From JAJDUF01 sp965238265 (GTDB taxonomy: Bacteria > Chloroflexota > UBA11872 > UBA12225 > JAJDUF01), in assembly GCA_965238265.1 (NCBI GenBank), contig OZ250185.1, forward strand, positions 2,356,001 through 2,420,000: DNA of 64,000 nt, written 5' to 3'. This document shows positions 1-7,702 of this stretch, one piece after another (position 1 is the first letter of the stretch; each line of letters starts with the position of its first letter). A model generated the notes under the pieces. It saw only the letters and a program-made list of their open reading frames with translations, was not told the origin of the DNA and searched no databases. A program made the translations under genes and the position numbers.

Positions 1-1
1 C

Positions 2-1489
2 GGCCAACCGCCCCAGGTGTCGGTCCATGCCCCGGAGGGACACACGCTGGCGGGGCCGGGATTGGGGCTGCCCATCACCCTCCATCCGGGTGACCCCAAC
101 GCGCGGTTTCAACTGGCCTACCCGGAGCCGGCCCCGACCACCTATCGGGGGAGCGTCAGTCTGATACCGAGCGGAGCGGTCGTGCGGACAATTAACACGG
201 TCGGGATCGAGGACTATTTGCGGGGCGTCGTCGCGGCTGAAATGCCCCCCCACTGGCCCATCGAAGCCCTCCGTGCCCAGCTCATCACCTCGCGCTCCTA
301 TGCCTACACGATTTCCCGCACCACCGGGAGACGAGCATTTGACTTCGATGCCACCCAAACCTCGCAAGTATACGGTGGCACAGCCTATGAGAAGCCGCAC
401 GTCAACAGCCTGATTGACCAGACCCCGGGGCTGGCCATCACGCTGCACGGGCAGGTCGTTGCCGGCTATTACTCCTCTACCTGTTCGGGCTGGACCGAGA
501 ATAACGAAGACATCTGGTCCGGCACCGGCGCCTTGTCGTACCTGCGAGCGATCCGCGACGTTGATGAGCTTGGTCAAGCCTACGACGCCGCTTCGCCGTA
601 CTGGACCTGGGACGTGGGGCCGGTTTCCATCGCCCAGCTAGAGGCCACGCTCAACGCCGATCCGGATACGCGGGTCGGCAGCCTCCAGGCCCTCGATCTC
701 TCGCGCCGCACACAGTCGGGGCGCCTCACGCACGTCAGTCTGCTGGGGAGCGAGGCCGAGCTCACGGTTCGCGCGAGCACCTTTCTCAACTCCATCGCCA
801 ACTACGGACCGGACGGCGCTAGTCCGCTCTGGAGCGCCAACTTCCGGCTGCAATGGACCGATGCGCCGGCCGTGCATAGCGGGAGCATCCAACCAATTCA
901 GCCCGCCCCGGCACTGCCAACGCCGCAGTATGATCTCTCCCGCACCGCCTCCATACCGGAGAACCCGGCGCTTGGTGGACGCTATTTCTCGGAGACCGGG
1001 CACCACGTCACGGGCAACTTCCGCAAGTTCTTCGAGGAGCACGGCGGTGTTGAAATCTTCGGCTATCCGCGCACCGAGTCTTTCGTCGAAGACGGGTTCA
1101 CCGTCCAATACTTCCAGCGGGCACGCTTTGAGCTGCATCCGGAGAATCTCGGCACACCCCACGAAGTGCAGCTCACGCTGATCGGTGACATCCTCACCAA
1201 GGAGCGCGGCTCCGTGTTCCCCCAGGCAGAGCCGCGCCCGCATAGCGACAGCTACCGCTACTACCCGGAGACCGGCTATGCCGTGCAGTTCGGCTTCAAG
1301 CGCTTCTACGACGAGCGCGATGGGCTGACCGTTCTCGGCTACCCGATCTCGAACGAGCTGCAAGAGAACGGGACCGCCGTGCAATACTTCCAACGCGGCC
1401 GGCTCGAATACTACCCCCAGCGTCCCCAACAAATTGTGCTCGGCCTGCTGGGCGATGAGTGGCTGCAAGCCAAGCTCTGGCTCCGGTAG
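2..1489 (+). CDS. SpoIID/LytB-domain cell-wall protein, 5' truncated by window edge
   Basis: The frame is open to the left edge, so the true start and any signal peptide lie outside; the GTG at 17 is only the first in-window candidate. The stretch around residues 55-105 from that GTG carries the SpoIID/LytB hallmark (EDYLRGVVAAEMPPHWP, then EALRAQLITSRSYAY), a domain linked to peptidoglycan remodelling (lytic transglycosylase in SpoIID itself). The C-terminal third (about residues 317-485) holds two copies of a repeat with the pattern YF.ETGH.V..FRKFFEE, then GYPRTE and VQYFQRARFE. The same paired repeat ends the amidase at 51597-53678. Likely exported and acting on the cell wall; the exact reaction is inferred. 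Confidence 0.85.
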   Translation, partial: GQPPQVSVHAPEGHTLAGPGLGLPITLHPGDPNARFQLAYPEPAPTTYRGSVSLIPSGAVVRTINTVGIEDYLRGVVAAEMPPHWPIEALRAQLITSRSYAYTISRTTGRRAFDFDATQTSQVYGGTAYEKPHVNSLIDQTPGLAITLHGQVVAGYYSSTCSGWTENNEDIWSGTGALSYLRAIRDVDELGQAYDAASPYWTWDVGPVSIAQLEATLNADPDTRVGSLQALDLSRRTQSGRLTHVSLLGSEAELTVRASTFLNSIANYGPDGASPLWSANFRLQWTDAPAVHSGSIQPIQPAPALPTPQYDLSRTASIPENPALGGRYFSETGHHVTGNFRKFFEEHGGVEIFGYPRTESFVEDGFTVQYFQRARFELHPENLGTPHEVQLTLIGDILTKERGSVFPQAEPRPHSDSYRYYPETGYAVQFGFKRFYDERDGLTVLGYPISNELQENGTAVQYFQRGRLEYYPQRPQQIVLGLLGDEWLQAKLWLR

Positions 1490-1552
1490 CCGCCGAGATG
1501 AAATTGGCCCCCACCCTCCCCCTCCCCCGGCGCCGCAGCGGCCCACGCCGCT

Positions 1553-1590
1553 GTCCCCCTGCCGCAGCGGGGGGACCATAGGGGGGCCAC
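1553..1590. repeat. Dispersed GC-rich repeat family E, copy 1
   Basis: About 37 bp with a run GTCCCCCTGCCGCAGCGGGG followed by a CATAGGGGGGCC tail. Nearly the same sequence recurs at 4567-4602 and, inverted, at 27552-27587. It lies in the spacer between two unrelated genes. Confidence 0.7.
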
Positions 1591-1671
1591 CGGCAGACAG
1601 GAAGGTTGGCATCTGGTACTGTAGGCTGGCGAGGCACGCGCCGCGGTTTGATGGCGAGGAGGGCCAAGCCA

Positions 1672-2487
1672 ATGCTGACACCGGAACAGGTTGCCTTCTT
1701 CAATGAGCACAGTTACTTGCGCCTAGAGCAGGTGTTCTCGCCGGACGAGGTCGCGGCGCTGGACCGCGAGTTGAGCTACATCATGGAGACGTTCATCGTG
1801 CCCACCAAAGGGTGGACTGGGCCGTGGCGCAAAGACAAGCAGTACCTCTCCGAGGAAGAAGAGGAGAAGTCCCTACTCTCTGCCACCCACGAGCTTCAGC
1901 ATTACTCGCCGGCCTGGGGGCGGGCGATCTTCAACCCGCAGCTCGTAGGCGCAGTGGCCGACTTGATCGGCCCCGAAGTCGAGCTACACCACGTCACGCT
2001 CCACGCGAAGGGGCCGGAGTATGGCACACCGTTCCCGATGCACCAGGACTACCCGTTCTATCCCCACCAGGACGGCCGGTTTATTGACGCCATCGTGCAT
2101 GTGGACGCGGCCACGGAGGAGAACGGCTGCCTGAAGTTTCTGCGCGGCAGTCACCAGCTCGGAGCGCTGGAGCACCTCCGCAACGGCTCGCCACATCTAC
2201 CGACGGACCAGTACCGCATTGAAGATGCGGTTTCGTGCCCCGCCAACACCGGCGATGTCGTCCTGTTCAGCATCCACACCATTCACGGGTCGAGCCTCAA
2301 CCGGACCAAGCAGTGGCGCCGGGTCGTGCGCTTGGGGTATCGCAATCCCCGCAATCGGCAGCTCAGTGGCCAAGCCCACGGGCGACCGGGCCTCATGGTC
2401 GCGGGACTGCGCCCGAAGGTCGAGGGCGTAGAAATCAAGCCTTACGGCCTCTGGCAGCCCCCACCGGTAGAGGCGGCGGCTCGCTAG
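1672..2487 (+). CDS. Phytanoyl-CoA dioxygenase (PhyH) family protein
   Basis: A 271-residue Fe(II)/2-oxoglutarate oxygenase of the PhyH family. The metal triad is visible as H124-x-D126 in PMHQDYPFYPHQD and a distal H205 in HTIHGSS; the arginines in RRVVRLGYRNP just after are candidates for 2-oxoglutarate binding. The start at 1672 is chosen because GAGGAGGG at 1656-1663 sits 8 nt upstream; an in-frame ATG at 1651 has no such site. The substrate cannot be told from sequence. Its 3' end lies 21 bp from the target duplication of the IS element, so the coding region is intact. Monocistronic as far as can be seen. Confidence 0.85.
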   Translation: MLTPEQVAFFNEHSYLRLEQVFSPDEVAALDRELSYIMETFIVPTKGWTGPWRKDKQYLSEEEEEKSLLSATHELQHYSPAWGRAIFNPQLVGAVADLIGPEVELHHVTLHAKGPEYGTPFPMHQDYPFYPHQDGRFIDAIVHVDAATEENGCLKFLRGSHQLGALEHLRNGSPHLPTDQYRIEDAVSCPANTGDVVLFSIHTIHGSSLNRTKQWRRVVRLGYRNPRNRQLSGQAHGRPGLMVAGLRPKVEGVEIKPYGLWQPPPVEAAAR

Positions 2488-2508
2488 CGACCTCCCGTCA
2501 CTGGCACG

Positions 2509-2516
2509 AAAACAAT
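2509..2516. repeat. Target site duplication, left copy
   Basis: AAAACAAT directly outside the left inverted repeat; identical to 4461-4468 outside the right end. Confidence 0.9.
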
Positions 2517-2542
2517 GGGAATTATATCGCAGACTAACAATC
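2517..2542 (+). repeat. Left terminal inverted repeat of the IS1595 element
   Basis: Begins GGGAATTATATCGC and is the exact reverse complement of 4435-4460 over all 26 positions. Confidence 0.95.
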
Positions 2543-2557
2543 CGCACCAGCGCCGCC

Positions 2558-2586
2558 TTGACACCGCCCCTGATTGTTAGTATACT
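2558..2586 (+). promoter_or_regulatory. Consensus sigma-70 promoter of the transposase
   Basis: TTGACA at 2558-2563 and TATACT at 2581-2586 with a 17-bp spacer, just inside the left end and pointing into the transposase gene, whose ATG is at 2619 behind GCGAGGGAG. Confidence 0.85.
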
Positions 2587-2618
2587 TCCTTTATAGGAAG
2601 TGCGAGGGAGCGGCCGCT

Positions 2619-3563
2619 ATGACACAGAAAGCACCAGGACGGGCAGAGCGCCAGGGAATGACCTTGATCCAGGTCATGGATATGTTCCCGAACGACACCG
2701 CTGCCGAGGCGTGGTTTGTCGAACAACGCTGGCCGGCCGGTATCCGCTGCCCGTATTGCGAGAGTGAGCGGATTAGCGAGCGCAGCAAGCACCCGCAGAT
2801 GCCGTACCGCTGCCGCGAGTGCTACAAGTTCTTCTCGGTCAAGACAAACTCCCTGATGCACGGCTCCAAGCTCGGCTATCGGGTTTGGGCTTTGGCCATC
2901 TACCTGGTTACGACCGGCATCAAGGGTGTGTCGAGCATGAAGCTACACCGTGACCTCGGTATCACCCAAAAGTCCGCGTGGCACCTCGCACACCGTATCC
3001 GCGAAAACTGGACTGACAAGGCCGGCCCGTTCGCTGGCCCGGTTGAAGTAGACGAAACATACGTAGGCGGCAAGGAACGCAACAAGCACGCTGACAAAAA
3101 ACTGCGGGCCGGCCGCGGCACCGTCGGTAAGGTGGCCGTCGTGGGCGCTAAGGACCGCACTACTAAGCGCGTCGTAGCCAAGCCGGTAGCCAATACCAAG
3201 CGCGAGACACTACAGGGGTTTGTCGGCGAGCATACGGCTGACGGCGCTGTGGTCTACACAGACGAGCACGCCGGGTATCGTGGGCTGCCTAATCACCAGG
3301 CCGTCAAGCATAGCGTTGGCGAGTATGTCAACGGCATGATCCACACGAACGGAGTAGAGAGCTTCTGGTCCATGGTCAAGCGCGGCCACATGGGTACCTA
3401 CCACCATATGTCACCCAAGCACCTACACCGCTACGTCAACGAGTTTGCTGGCCGGCACAATGACCGGCCCTCCGATACCGTTGACCAGATGGCGGCGATA
3501 GCGCGCGGGATGCAGGGCAAGCGGCTGCGGTACCGGGACCTCATTGCTGGCGAGCGAGCCTAG
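2619..3563 (+). CDS. IS1595-family (ISXO2-like) transposase
   Basis: A 314-residue transposase. The N-terminal zinc ribbon is seen as RCPYCESE followed by YRCREC (about residues 45-70). The ISXO2-like DDE domain follows, with D145 in VEVDETYVGGKE, D215 in VVYTDEHAGY and E247 in NGVESFWSMVKRG, then HRYVNEFAGRHNDR. The ATG at 2619 has an RBS (GAGGGAG) and lies downstream of a consensus promoter; upstream in-frame codons lie in the promoter. Length and motif order fit an intact enzyme. The stop overlaps convergently with the stop of the passenger gene at 3560-3739. Confidence 0.95.
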   Translation: MTQKAPGRAERQGMTLIQVMDMFPNDTAAEAWFVEQRWPAGIRCPYCESERISERSKHPQMPYRCRECYKFFSVKTNSLMHGSKLGYRVWALAIYLVTTGIKGVSSMKLHRDLGITQKSAWHLAHRIRENWTDKAGPFAGPVEVDETYVGGKERNKHADKKLRAGRGTVGKVAVVGAKDRTTKRVVAKPVANTKRETLQGFVGEHTADGAVVYTDEHAGYRGLPNHQAVKHSVGEYVNGMIHTNGVESFWSMVKRGHMGTYHHMSPKHLHRYVNEFAGRHNDRPSDTVDQMAAIARGMQGKRLRYRDLIAGERA

Positions 3564-3739
3564 CGGTAGTCTATGCTGTCGGCCGTCGGCTCAGGCGCAT
3601 CGGTGCCACCATTGGCCTTTTCCGCTTTCCAAGCCGCCTGCTTGCGTTGCAGGCGTTCTGCGCCTTCCTTGCGTAGTTCCGCGCGTCGAGCATCGAGTTT
3701 TTCCTTAGCAGTTCGGTGTGAGTTGAAGAGAGGCATCAT
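3560..3739 (-). CDS. Small basic/acidic hypothetical protein, IS passenger gene
   Basis: A 59-residue ORF starting MMPLFNSHRTAKEKLDARRA, rich in K, R, E and A, predicted helical, with no family recognised. Its ATG overlaps the stop of the preceding gene as ATGA (3736-3739), so translation is probably coupled. GAAAGGA lies just upstream of the start. It is the last gene of the three-gene minus-strand passenger operon. Its stop codon overlaps that of the transposase by two bases on the other strand, so the IS is compactly packed. Function unknown. Confidence 0.6.
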   Translation of the reverse strand: MMPLFNSHRTAKEKLDARRAELRKEGAERLQRKQAAWKAEKANGGTDAPEPTADSIDYR

Positions 3740-4017
3740 AGGTTCCTTTCGTGGTAGTGCTCAATCCAGAAGCAAATCAGCAATGCAAGGTCTCGCATTC
3801 CCAGCACGACAAGCGCAAGGATCGCTGCTGCTAGTCCAGATGTTGCAATCGTTGGAACTAGAGTGGGGGTGGGAGCAAGACTCCACTCAGCGATTACTCC
3901 TAGAGTCCAGAACACTAAGAACATGTGTGAGTAGAGTGCAAGGTCCTCATGATGGACACTCCAGATGGACTCCCGGTCTTCCCGCTGCGCCACTCCTCCT
4001 CCAAACGCTGCCGCCAC
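3736..4017 (-). CDS. Small membrane protein, IS passenger gene
   Basis: About 93 residues from a GTG start. Two hydrophobic segments are visible: MFLVFWTLGVIAEW (about 32-45) and an alanine/leucine-rich stretch ending LVVLGMRDLALLICFW (about 60-83). The N-terminal 30 residues are less certain, because another frame is open there from an ATG at 4019 and a small indel is possible. The stop is coupled by ATGA to the next passenger gene. No function assigned; an accessory or host-interaction role is guesswork. Confidence 0.5.
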   Translation of the reverse strand: MAAAFGGGVAQREDRESIWSVHHEDLALYSHMFLVFWTLGVIAEWSLAPTPTLVPTIATSGLAAAILALVVLGMRDLALLICFWIEHYHERNL

Positions 4018-4070
4018 ATAGGCGGCCTGAATCTATGGTCTCGTCTGGCTACGTTGCGAGCGAGGATGGA

Positions 4071-4247
4071 TTAGCCGGAGGCAGGAGGGCGGCGTAGGTA
4101 GCGCCATTCACTCTTCGGCTTCGGCGGCCCTGAGAAAATGGTGCGAGCTACGTTCTCCGGTGTGTCAGGGATACGCTCCGGCATAGGCCGTGGCGGCCTA
4201 CCAACGGAGCGGCGACTGCTCGGCTGCGGCGCGGCGCTCTCAGGCAT
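4071..4247 (-). CDS. Small conserved-looking hypothetical protein, IS passenger gene
   Basis: 58 residues starting MPESAAPQPSSRRSVGRPPR, with an AT-hook-like GRPPRP and a conserved-looking core PERIPDTPENVARTIF followed by PPKPKSEWRYLRR. The start is chosen because GGGAGGA lies about 6 nt upstream; a longer reading to 4346 has no RBS. It is first in the minus-strand passenger operon behind its own promoter (4291-4319). The AT-hook-like motif might imply nucleic-acid binding, but this is inference. Confidence 0.6.
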   Translation of the reverse strand: MPESAAPQPSSRRSVGRPPRPMPERIPDTPENVARTIFSGPPKPKSEWRYLRRPPASG

Positions 4248-4290
4248 CGCTTCCTCCCCAATCCAGGCCACGTTGCCTCGTATGACAGTG

Positions 4291-4319
4291 ATTATCTGAT
4301 ATTTGCTGGAATTAGTCAA
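4291..4319 (-). promoter_or_regulatory. Promoter of the IS passenger operon
   Basis: On the minus strand TTGACT (4314-4319) and GATAAT (4291-4296) with a 17-bp spacer, about 45 bp upstream of the first passenger ATG. It lets the cargo be expressed independently of the transposase. Confidence 0.7.
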
Positions 4320-4434
4320 GTCGGCGCGGCGTCGCTCCCCGCTCATCTTCGCTCACGGTATCAGCGGTAGACACTGCCAGTGTACCGAGCGAGCAACAAA
4401 GCCCGCCAACAAGGCCGCATATGCGCATTACCGT

Positions 4435-4460
4435 GATTGTTAGTCTGCGATATAATTCCC
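4435..4460 (-). repeat. Right terminal inverted repeat of the IS1595 element
   Basis: Exact reverse complement of 2517-2542. Confidence 0.95.
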
Positions 4461-4468
4461 AAAACAAT
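4461..4468. repeat. Target site duplication, right copy
   Basis: AAAACAAT, identical to 2509-2516. Confidence 0.9.
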
Positions 4469-4662
4469 ACCCATCCGTCGTTGCGGCGGAAGCCGCAATC
4501 CAGGGGCGGAGAGGGTGGCTTTCCGCTTGCGCGGGAATGACGGGGGCGGGCCGGGGCAGTGCCGCCGTCCCCCTGCCGCAGCGGGGGGGTCATAGGGGGG
4601 CCGTTCCCCGTGCTGACGCACAGGGGGAGGAAACTTGCCCTCGGCTGACCGCTGATAGCCAG
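4469..4662. repeat. Non-coding spacer built of dispersed repeats
   Basis: Contains a REP-like palindrome (GCGGCGGAAGCCGC near 4483), a CGCTTGCGCGGGAATGAC unit near 4525, and repeat family E copy 2 at 4567-4602. No gene is supported here. Confidence 0.6.
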
Positions 4663-5007
4663 TTACACCGGCGCGGTCAGTTCAGGACATTTCCGCAGAC
4701 GCCGCGCCAGATACTTGCGAGCGGTGTCGTAGTCAATGGGGATACGCGATGCCGGAGACGGCTGCTCTTGCTGCTCGGCCAGCCACCCGGGGCAGCCGGG
4801 GATAATGATGCTGAGTGGCTCACCTGTCTCCACGTCAAAGCAGATTTCCAGATCATCACCAAACGGCTCCGCAACGCCATCACGACCCTCGCTGCCGGGC
4901 AGAAAGACTTCCATCCAGCCGCCATCCGGAATGTAGTCCCACCGGGCCGCTGGCAAGCTGGCCAGGATACGTGTCAGCGCATCAACGAGGGCTGGCTCGG
5001 CAGCCAT
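4663..5007 (-). CDS. Hypothetical protein, possible antitoxin partner
   Basis: A 114-residue acidic protein. The middle reads GDDLEICFDVETGEPLSIII, vaguely like small DUF2283-type antitoxins, but the match is weak and offered only as a suggestion. The ATG at 5007 overlaps the preceding minus-strand gene by 34 nt, so the two form one unit. Its neighbour resembles small nuclease-like proteins, which is the main reason to consider a toxin-antitoxin role. Downstream is only repeat-rich spacer. Confidence 0.6.
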   Translation of the reverse strand: MAAEPALVDALTRILASLPAARWDYIPDGGWMEVFLPGSEGRDGVAEPFGDDLEICFDVETGEPLSIIIPGCPGWLAEQQEQPSPASRIPIDYDTARKYLARRLRKCPELTAPV

Positions 5008-5386
5008 GGGCAGAACTCCTCACGCAATTCTAGCCGACCGGACACCCGCCGGGAGGGATAAGCAGTGATAACGTAGCCTATGGGCGAACTGGCCACACGT
5101 GGCTCCCAACGGATCACCACGTTGATGAGGTTGCCAGCATAGGCTCCGTCGGTCAGGTCTACCGCGACATGGACAACGACCCAAGCATCGGGATTATAGG
5201 TAAAGCGACTACCTCTGGGATCAAGATAGATGGCATCCGGCTCTCGAATGGTGGACTGCACCACCACTCGTATCCTGCCATGCGGCGCCGGCGGTCCAAC
5301 ACATGCTGCCAACGTGTCTCCGCGCAACGGACGGGATTCCCGTATGGGTCGAGGACGATCCAGCGCCAGCGCTCAGGCTCAGTCAT
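4974..5386 (-). pseudogene. Small nuclease-like protein broken by a one-base frameshift
   Basis: Two overlapping minus-strand frames join into one protein. The first begins MTEPERWRWIVLDPYGNPVR and runs to WQHVLDRRRRMAGYE. The second continues with VVQSTIREPDAIYLDPRGSR and ends at 4974. The order H-x-L...Y-E...T-I-x-x-P-D-x-I-Y resembles small phage-Barnase/colicin-like nuclease domains (inference). The break lies at about 5261-5270, where GAGTGGTGGTGCAG lacks one G needed to keep frame. It is either a real inactivation or an assembly error in a G/T repeat. The next gene overlaps its end. Confidence 0.6.
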
Positions 5387-5411
5387 CGTGGGGAGAGCTA
5401 TAGCATCGCGA

Positions 5412-6953
5412 CTACACGCCGAGGAGCTGGTTAACGGCGCGGTTCAGAAAGGTCCAGTAGAGGGCGGTAGGTGCGCCGCCGGCTGGGTCGGGCCAAATGC
5501 CGAAGTACATACGGCTGCCGTTGCTGGACCAGACGGCGCTCTCGGTAGCCCTCCGTTCGTCTAGCGCCGCGAGCACCGTTCCCTGAGCGATGATCGGTGC
5601 CCGCTCCAGTGGCGTAATCGCCACTGCCTGTACCCCGGCCAAATCCTGCACCAGCGCTACACCGGGCGCCACGTGTACCGCGATACCGGGGATGCTGCGG
5701 CGGGGGGTGGCCGGATCGGCATGCTCCCCCAACCGGAGCGCGGGGACATAGAGCGGATTGGCGTTGAGTACGGGCACGGCGCTGCTTTGGATGCTCCCCA
5801 GCGTCGCCGGACTGAGCGTTGCCGGGAAGCCGATAACCACCAAGCCCACGTCGTCCAGCGCCAGCGTCGTCACCCGGGCCGGGTCAATCGGTACGATATT
5901 GAACCCATTTGCCGCGAGTTGGTCGAGCCACCGGCGGGTGCTCACCTGCTCATCACCACCGGGCCGAGCGCCATCAACGCCGTCCTGGAGATAGAGCACC
6001 TTGGCCGTGCGGCCGCGGGGATGCACGAGCGACGACCGAACGGGCGTCGGTTGGGCATGAAACAGTGGATTGAGCACGCTCACGCGCAGCGCCGTCACGG
6101 TGTTCGGGGCATTGCCAGGAACACCAATCACCTGCACGCGGTCGGCAATCCCGATCTGCTCATAGGTCAAGGCTTGGCCATCAGGATCGGACCTGATGGC
6201 GGTGTCCGCAGAGAAGGCGACGGTCACGGCGACGGCGCCTTCGCGGACCGTTGCCAGCCGCTGCCCGCGCCGAACTTCCGTTACCCGGCCGCTCACCTGC
6301 ACCTCCCGCACGGCATAGGCTGGCGTCACGGATGGCACGGCCGCCAGCAATGGCGAGGCCGTCGCCGCCGGCGTAGGGGCAGCGGACGAGCCTGTAGAGC
6401 CGGGGGCCGGGGTGCCAGTGGCCAACCCCGGTCCTCCCACCGCCAGAGTCCGCACTTGCGCCGTCGGGAGCGGCTGGAGCGGCGTACCGGCCGCTGCGGA
6501 ACGAGTGGCCGGCGACGGTGCCGAAAGCTGCACGGGCATCGTGGGCAGTGGGGAAACGACCGATAGCCGGGGCGGTAGGGCCTGTTGAACGGGCCGCGCC
6601 GACCGAATCAACTGGAAGATCGAAGGCACCAGGAAGGCCAAGGCAATGAGGGTGGCCACGGTGACGACCGCACCGAGACTGGGCAACTGCCAACTGGCGG
6701 GGGACCAGGTACGCCTTTCTCGCTCGACTTTCGCGAAGAGATCACGGCGCAGGCGCTGCGGAGGCGGAGCCGAGACCAAACCTCGGCGCTGATCCAGGAG
6801 CGCCTTTTCCTGCTGGTAGTAGTCCCGACACTCACGGCAGATGCGCAGCTCACGCTCGATCCGCTGGCGCAGCTCCGGCTTCAGCTCGTTATCTATGTAA
6901 GCCGAAATCTGCCGGCGCCAGGAATCGCGCTCGCGCGCGTCGTGGCGGCTCAC
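5412..6953 (-). CDS. Membrane-bound anti-sigma-factor-like protein with large external region
   Basis: About 513 residues from the GTG at 6953, which has a GGGAG site upstream. The N-terminus resembles a zf-HC2 anti-sigma domain (ISAYIDNELKPELRQRIERE, then CRECRDYY), but the usual histidine of H-x3-C-x2-C is replaced by glutamate. One membrane segment follows (VVTVATLIALAFLVPSIFQL, about residues 95-115), then a Pro/Ala/Thr-rich linker, a DUF5666-like beta domain (VREVQVSGRVTEVRRG), and a C-terminal domain (AKVLYLQDGVDGARPGG onward) with an alpha/beta look. It lies directly downstream of an ECF sigma gene, so it probably holds that sigma factor at the membrane. Confidence 0.8.
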   Translation of the reverse strand: MSRHDARERDSWRRQISAYIDNELKPELRQRIERELRICRECRDYYQQEKALLDQRRGLVSAPPPQRLRRDLFAKVERERRTWSPASWQLPSLGAVVTVATLIALAFLVPSIFQLIRSARPVQQALPPRLSVVSPLPTMPVQLSAPSPATRSAAAGTPLQPLPTAQVRTLAVGGPGLATGTPAPGSTGSSAAPTPAATASPLLAAVPSVTPAYAVREVQVSGRVTEVRRGQRLATVREGAVAVTVAFSADTAIRSDPDGQALTYEQIGIADRVQVIGVPGNAPNTVTALRVSVLNPLFHAQPTPVRSSLVHPRGRTAKVLYLQDGVDGARPGGDEQVSTRRWLDQLAANGFNIVPIDPARVTTLALDDVGLVVIGFPATLSPATLGSIQSSAVPVLNANPLYVPALRLGEHADPATPRRSIPGIAVHVAPGVALVQDLAGVQAVAITPLERAPIIAQGTVLAALDERRATESAVWSSNGSRMYFGIWPDPAGGAPTALYWTFLNRAVNQLLGV

Positions 6954-6972
6954 GTTGCGCTCCCGACTACCC

Positions 6973-7010
6973 GGTCTGCACAATCTGCTGGAGTTTAGGT
7001 GGTACAGCCC
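6973..7010. repeat. Dispersed hairpin repeat family B, copy 1
   Basis: Pattern TCTGCACAATCTGCTGG ... GGTGGTACAG, an imperfect hairpin just upstream of the anti-sigma gene. Related copies are at 7074-7122, 28571-28617 and 39288-39335. Confidence 0.6.
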
Positions 7011-7073
7011 CAGTGGTCACCCGCACCCGTTCGCGGCCGTTCTCCCTACAACTCTGACCGCCAGGTGACGCGC

Positions 7074-7122
7074 CAGAACTGCACAATCCGCTGGGACTAT
7101 AGTGGTGCAGACCTGGCGTGCC
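7074..7122. repeat. Dispersed hairpin repeat family B, copy 2
   Basis: CTGCACAATCCGCTGGGAC ... GTGGTGCAGACCTGGCG; the ends CTGCAC and GTGCAG pair. It sits between the sigma gene and the anti-sigma gene, where it could attenuate read-through (inference). Confidence 0.65.
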
Positions 7123-7123
7123 A

Positions 7124-7702
7124 TCACTCCTTCACCTGCCCAGGCTGCCGTTCTACCGTCTTGAAGACTTGCCGGAACTCCTCCCGGGCGCGGAACAGCA
7201 GCGACTTGACGGCGGCGCGTGTCGTGTTGAGTACCTCGGCAATCTCATCGTAGGACAAGCCCTGATACTCACGTAAGAGGATGCACAGCCGGTACTTGGG
7301 GTTCAGGCGATCCAGAATGTACTGGACCTCCTCCCGGTTTTCACGATTCACTACGTCGCGCTCGGGGCTATCCTTGGCTACCGGATGAAAGACGGACACA
7401 AAGTTGTCCCATGACTGCCACTTGATGAGCTTGCGATGCCGCAGCTCGTCCAGGCAGACATTCGTTGCAATCCGGTAGAGCCAGGCGCCCACGCGCAGGT
7501 CGTCGGAAGTCCGAGACAGCGCCCGCCACGCTTTCAGGAAGGTGTCCTGGGTCAGGTCGGAGGCATCCTCCGGGTTGCCCATCATCCGAAAGACATAGTT
7601 GTAGATCGCCGCGTGATACTGGTTGAAGATGACCTCAAAGGCAGCCTCATCCCCAGCCTGCGCACGAGCAATCAGGGCGGCGTTAGCCACTGCCGCTGCC
7701 AT
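7124..7702 (-). CDS. ECF-type RNA polymerase sigma factor
   Basis: 192 residues from the ATG at 7702, behind AGAGGAGG; a longer in-frame reading to 7846 lacks an RBS and homology. Region 2 is seen in FEVIFNQYHAAIYNYVFRMM and DLTQDTFLKAWRAL, region 4 in ILLREYQGLSYDEIAEVLN and AAVKSLLFRAREEF. There is no region 3, as expected for group 4 sigma factors. The next gene on the same strand is a membrane-anchored anti-sigma-like protein, so the pair likely forms a signalling module. The signal is unknown. Confidence 0.93.
   Translation of the reverse strand: MAAAVANAALIARAQAGDEAAFEVIFNQYHAAIYNYVFRMMGNPEDASDLTQDTFLKAWRALSRTSDDLRVGAWLYRIATNVCLDELRHRKLIKWQSWDNFVSVFHPVAKDSPERDVVNRENREEVQYILDRLNPKYRLCILLREYQGLSYDEIAEVLNTTRAAVKSLLFRAREEFRQVFKTVERQPGQVKE

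Larger units (their letters stand above)
2517..4460 (+). mobile_element. Complete IS1595-family insertion sequence with passenger genes
   Basis: A 1944-bp element bounded by exact 26-bp inverted repeats (2517-2542 and 4435-4460) and flanked by an 8-bp direct repeat AAAACAAT (2509-2516 and 4461-4468), the duplication size known for IS1595. It encodes an ISXO2-like transposase on the plus strand and three small genes on the minus strand. The perfect ends and duplication show a recent insertion that may still be active. Confidence 0.93.

Noticed and set aside
638..1681. Long antisense open frames, here and opposite pnp, polA, dinG and leuA
   Set aside because: They mirror strongly coding genes, have no motifs or ribosome binding sites, and are expected in high-GC DNA.
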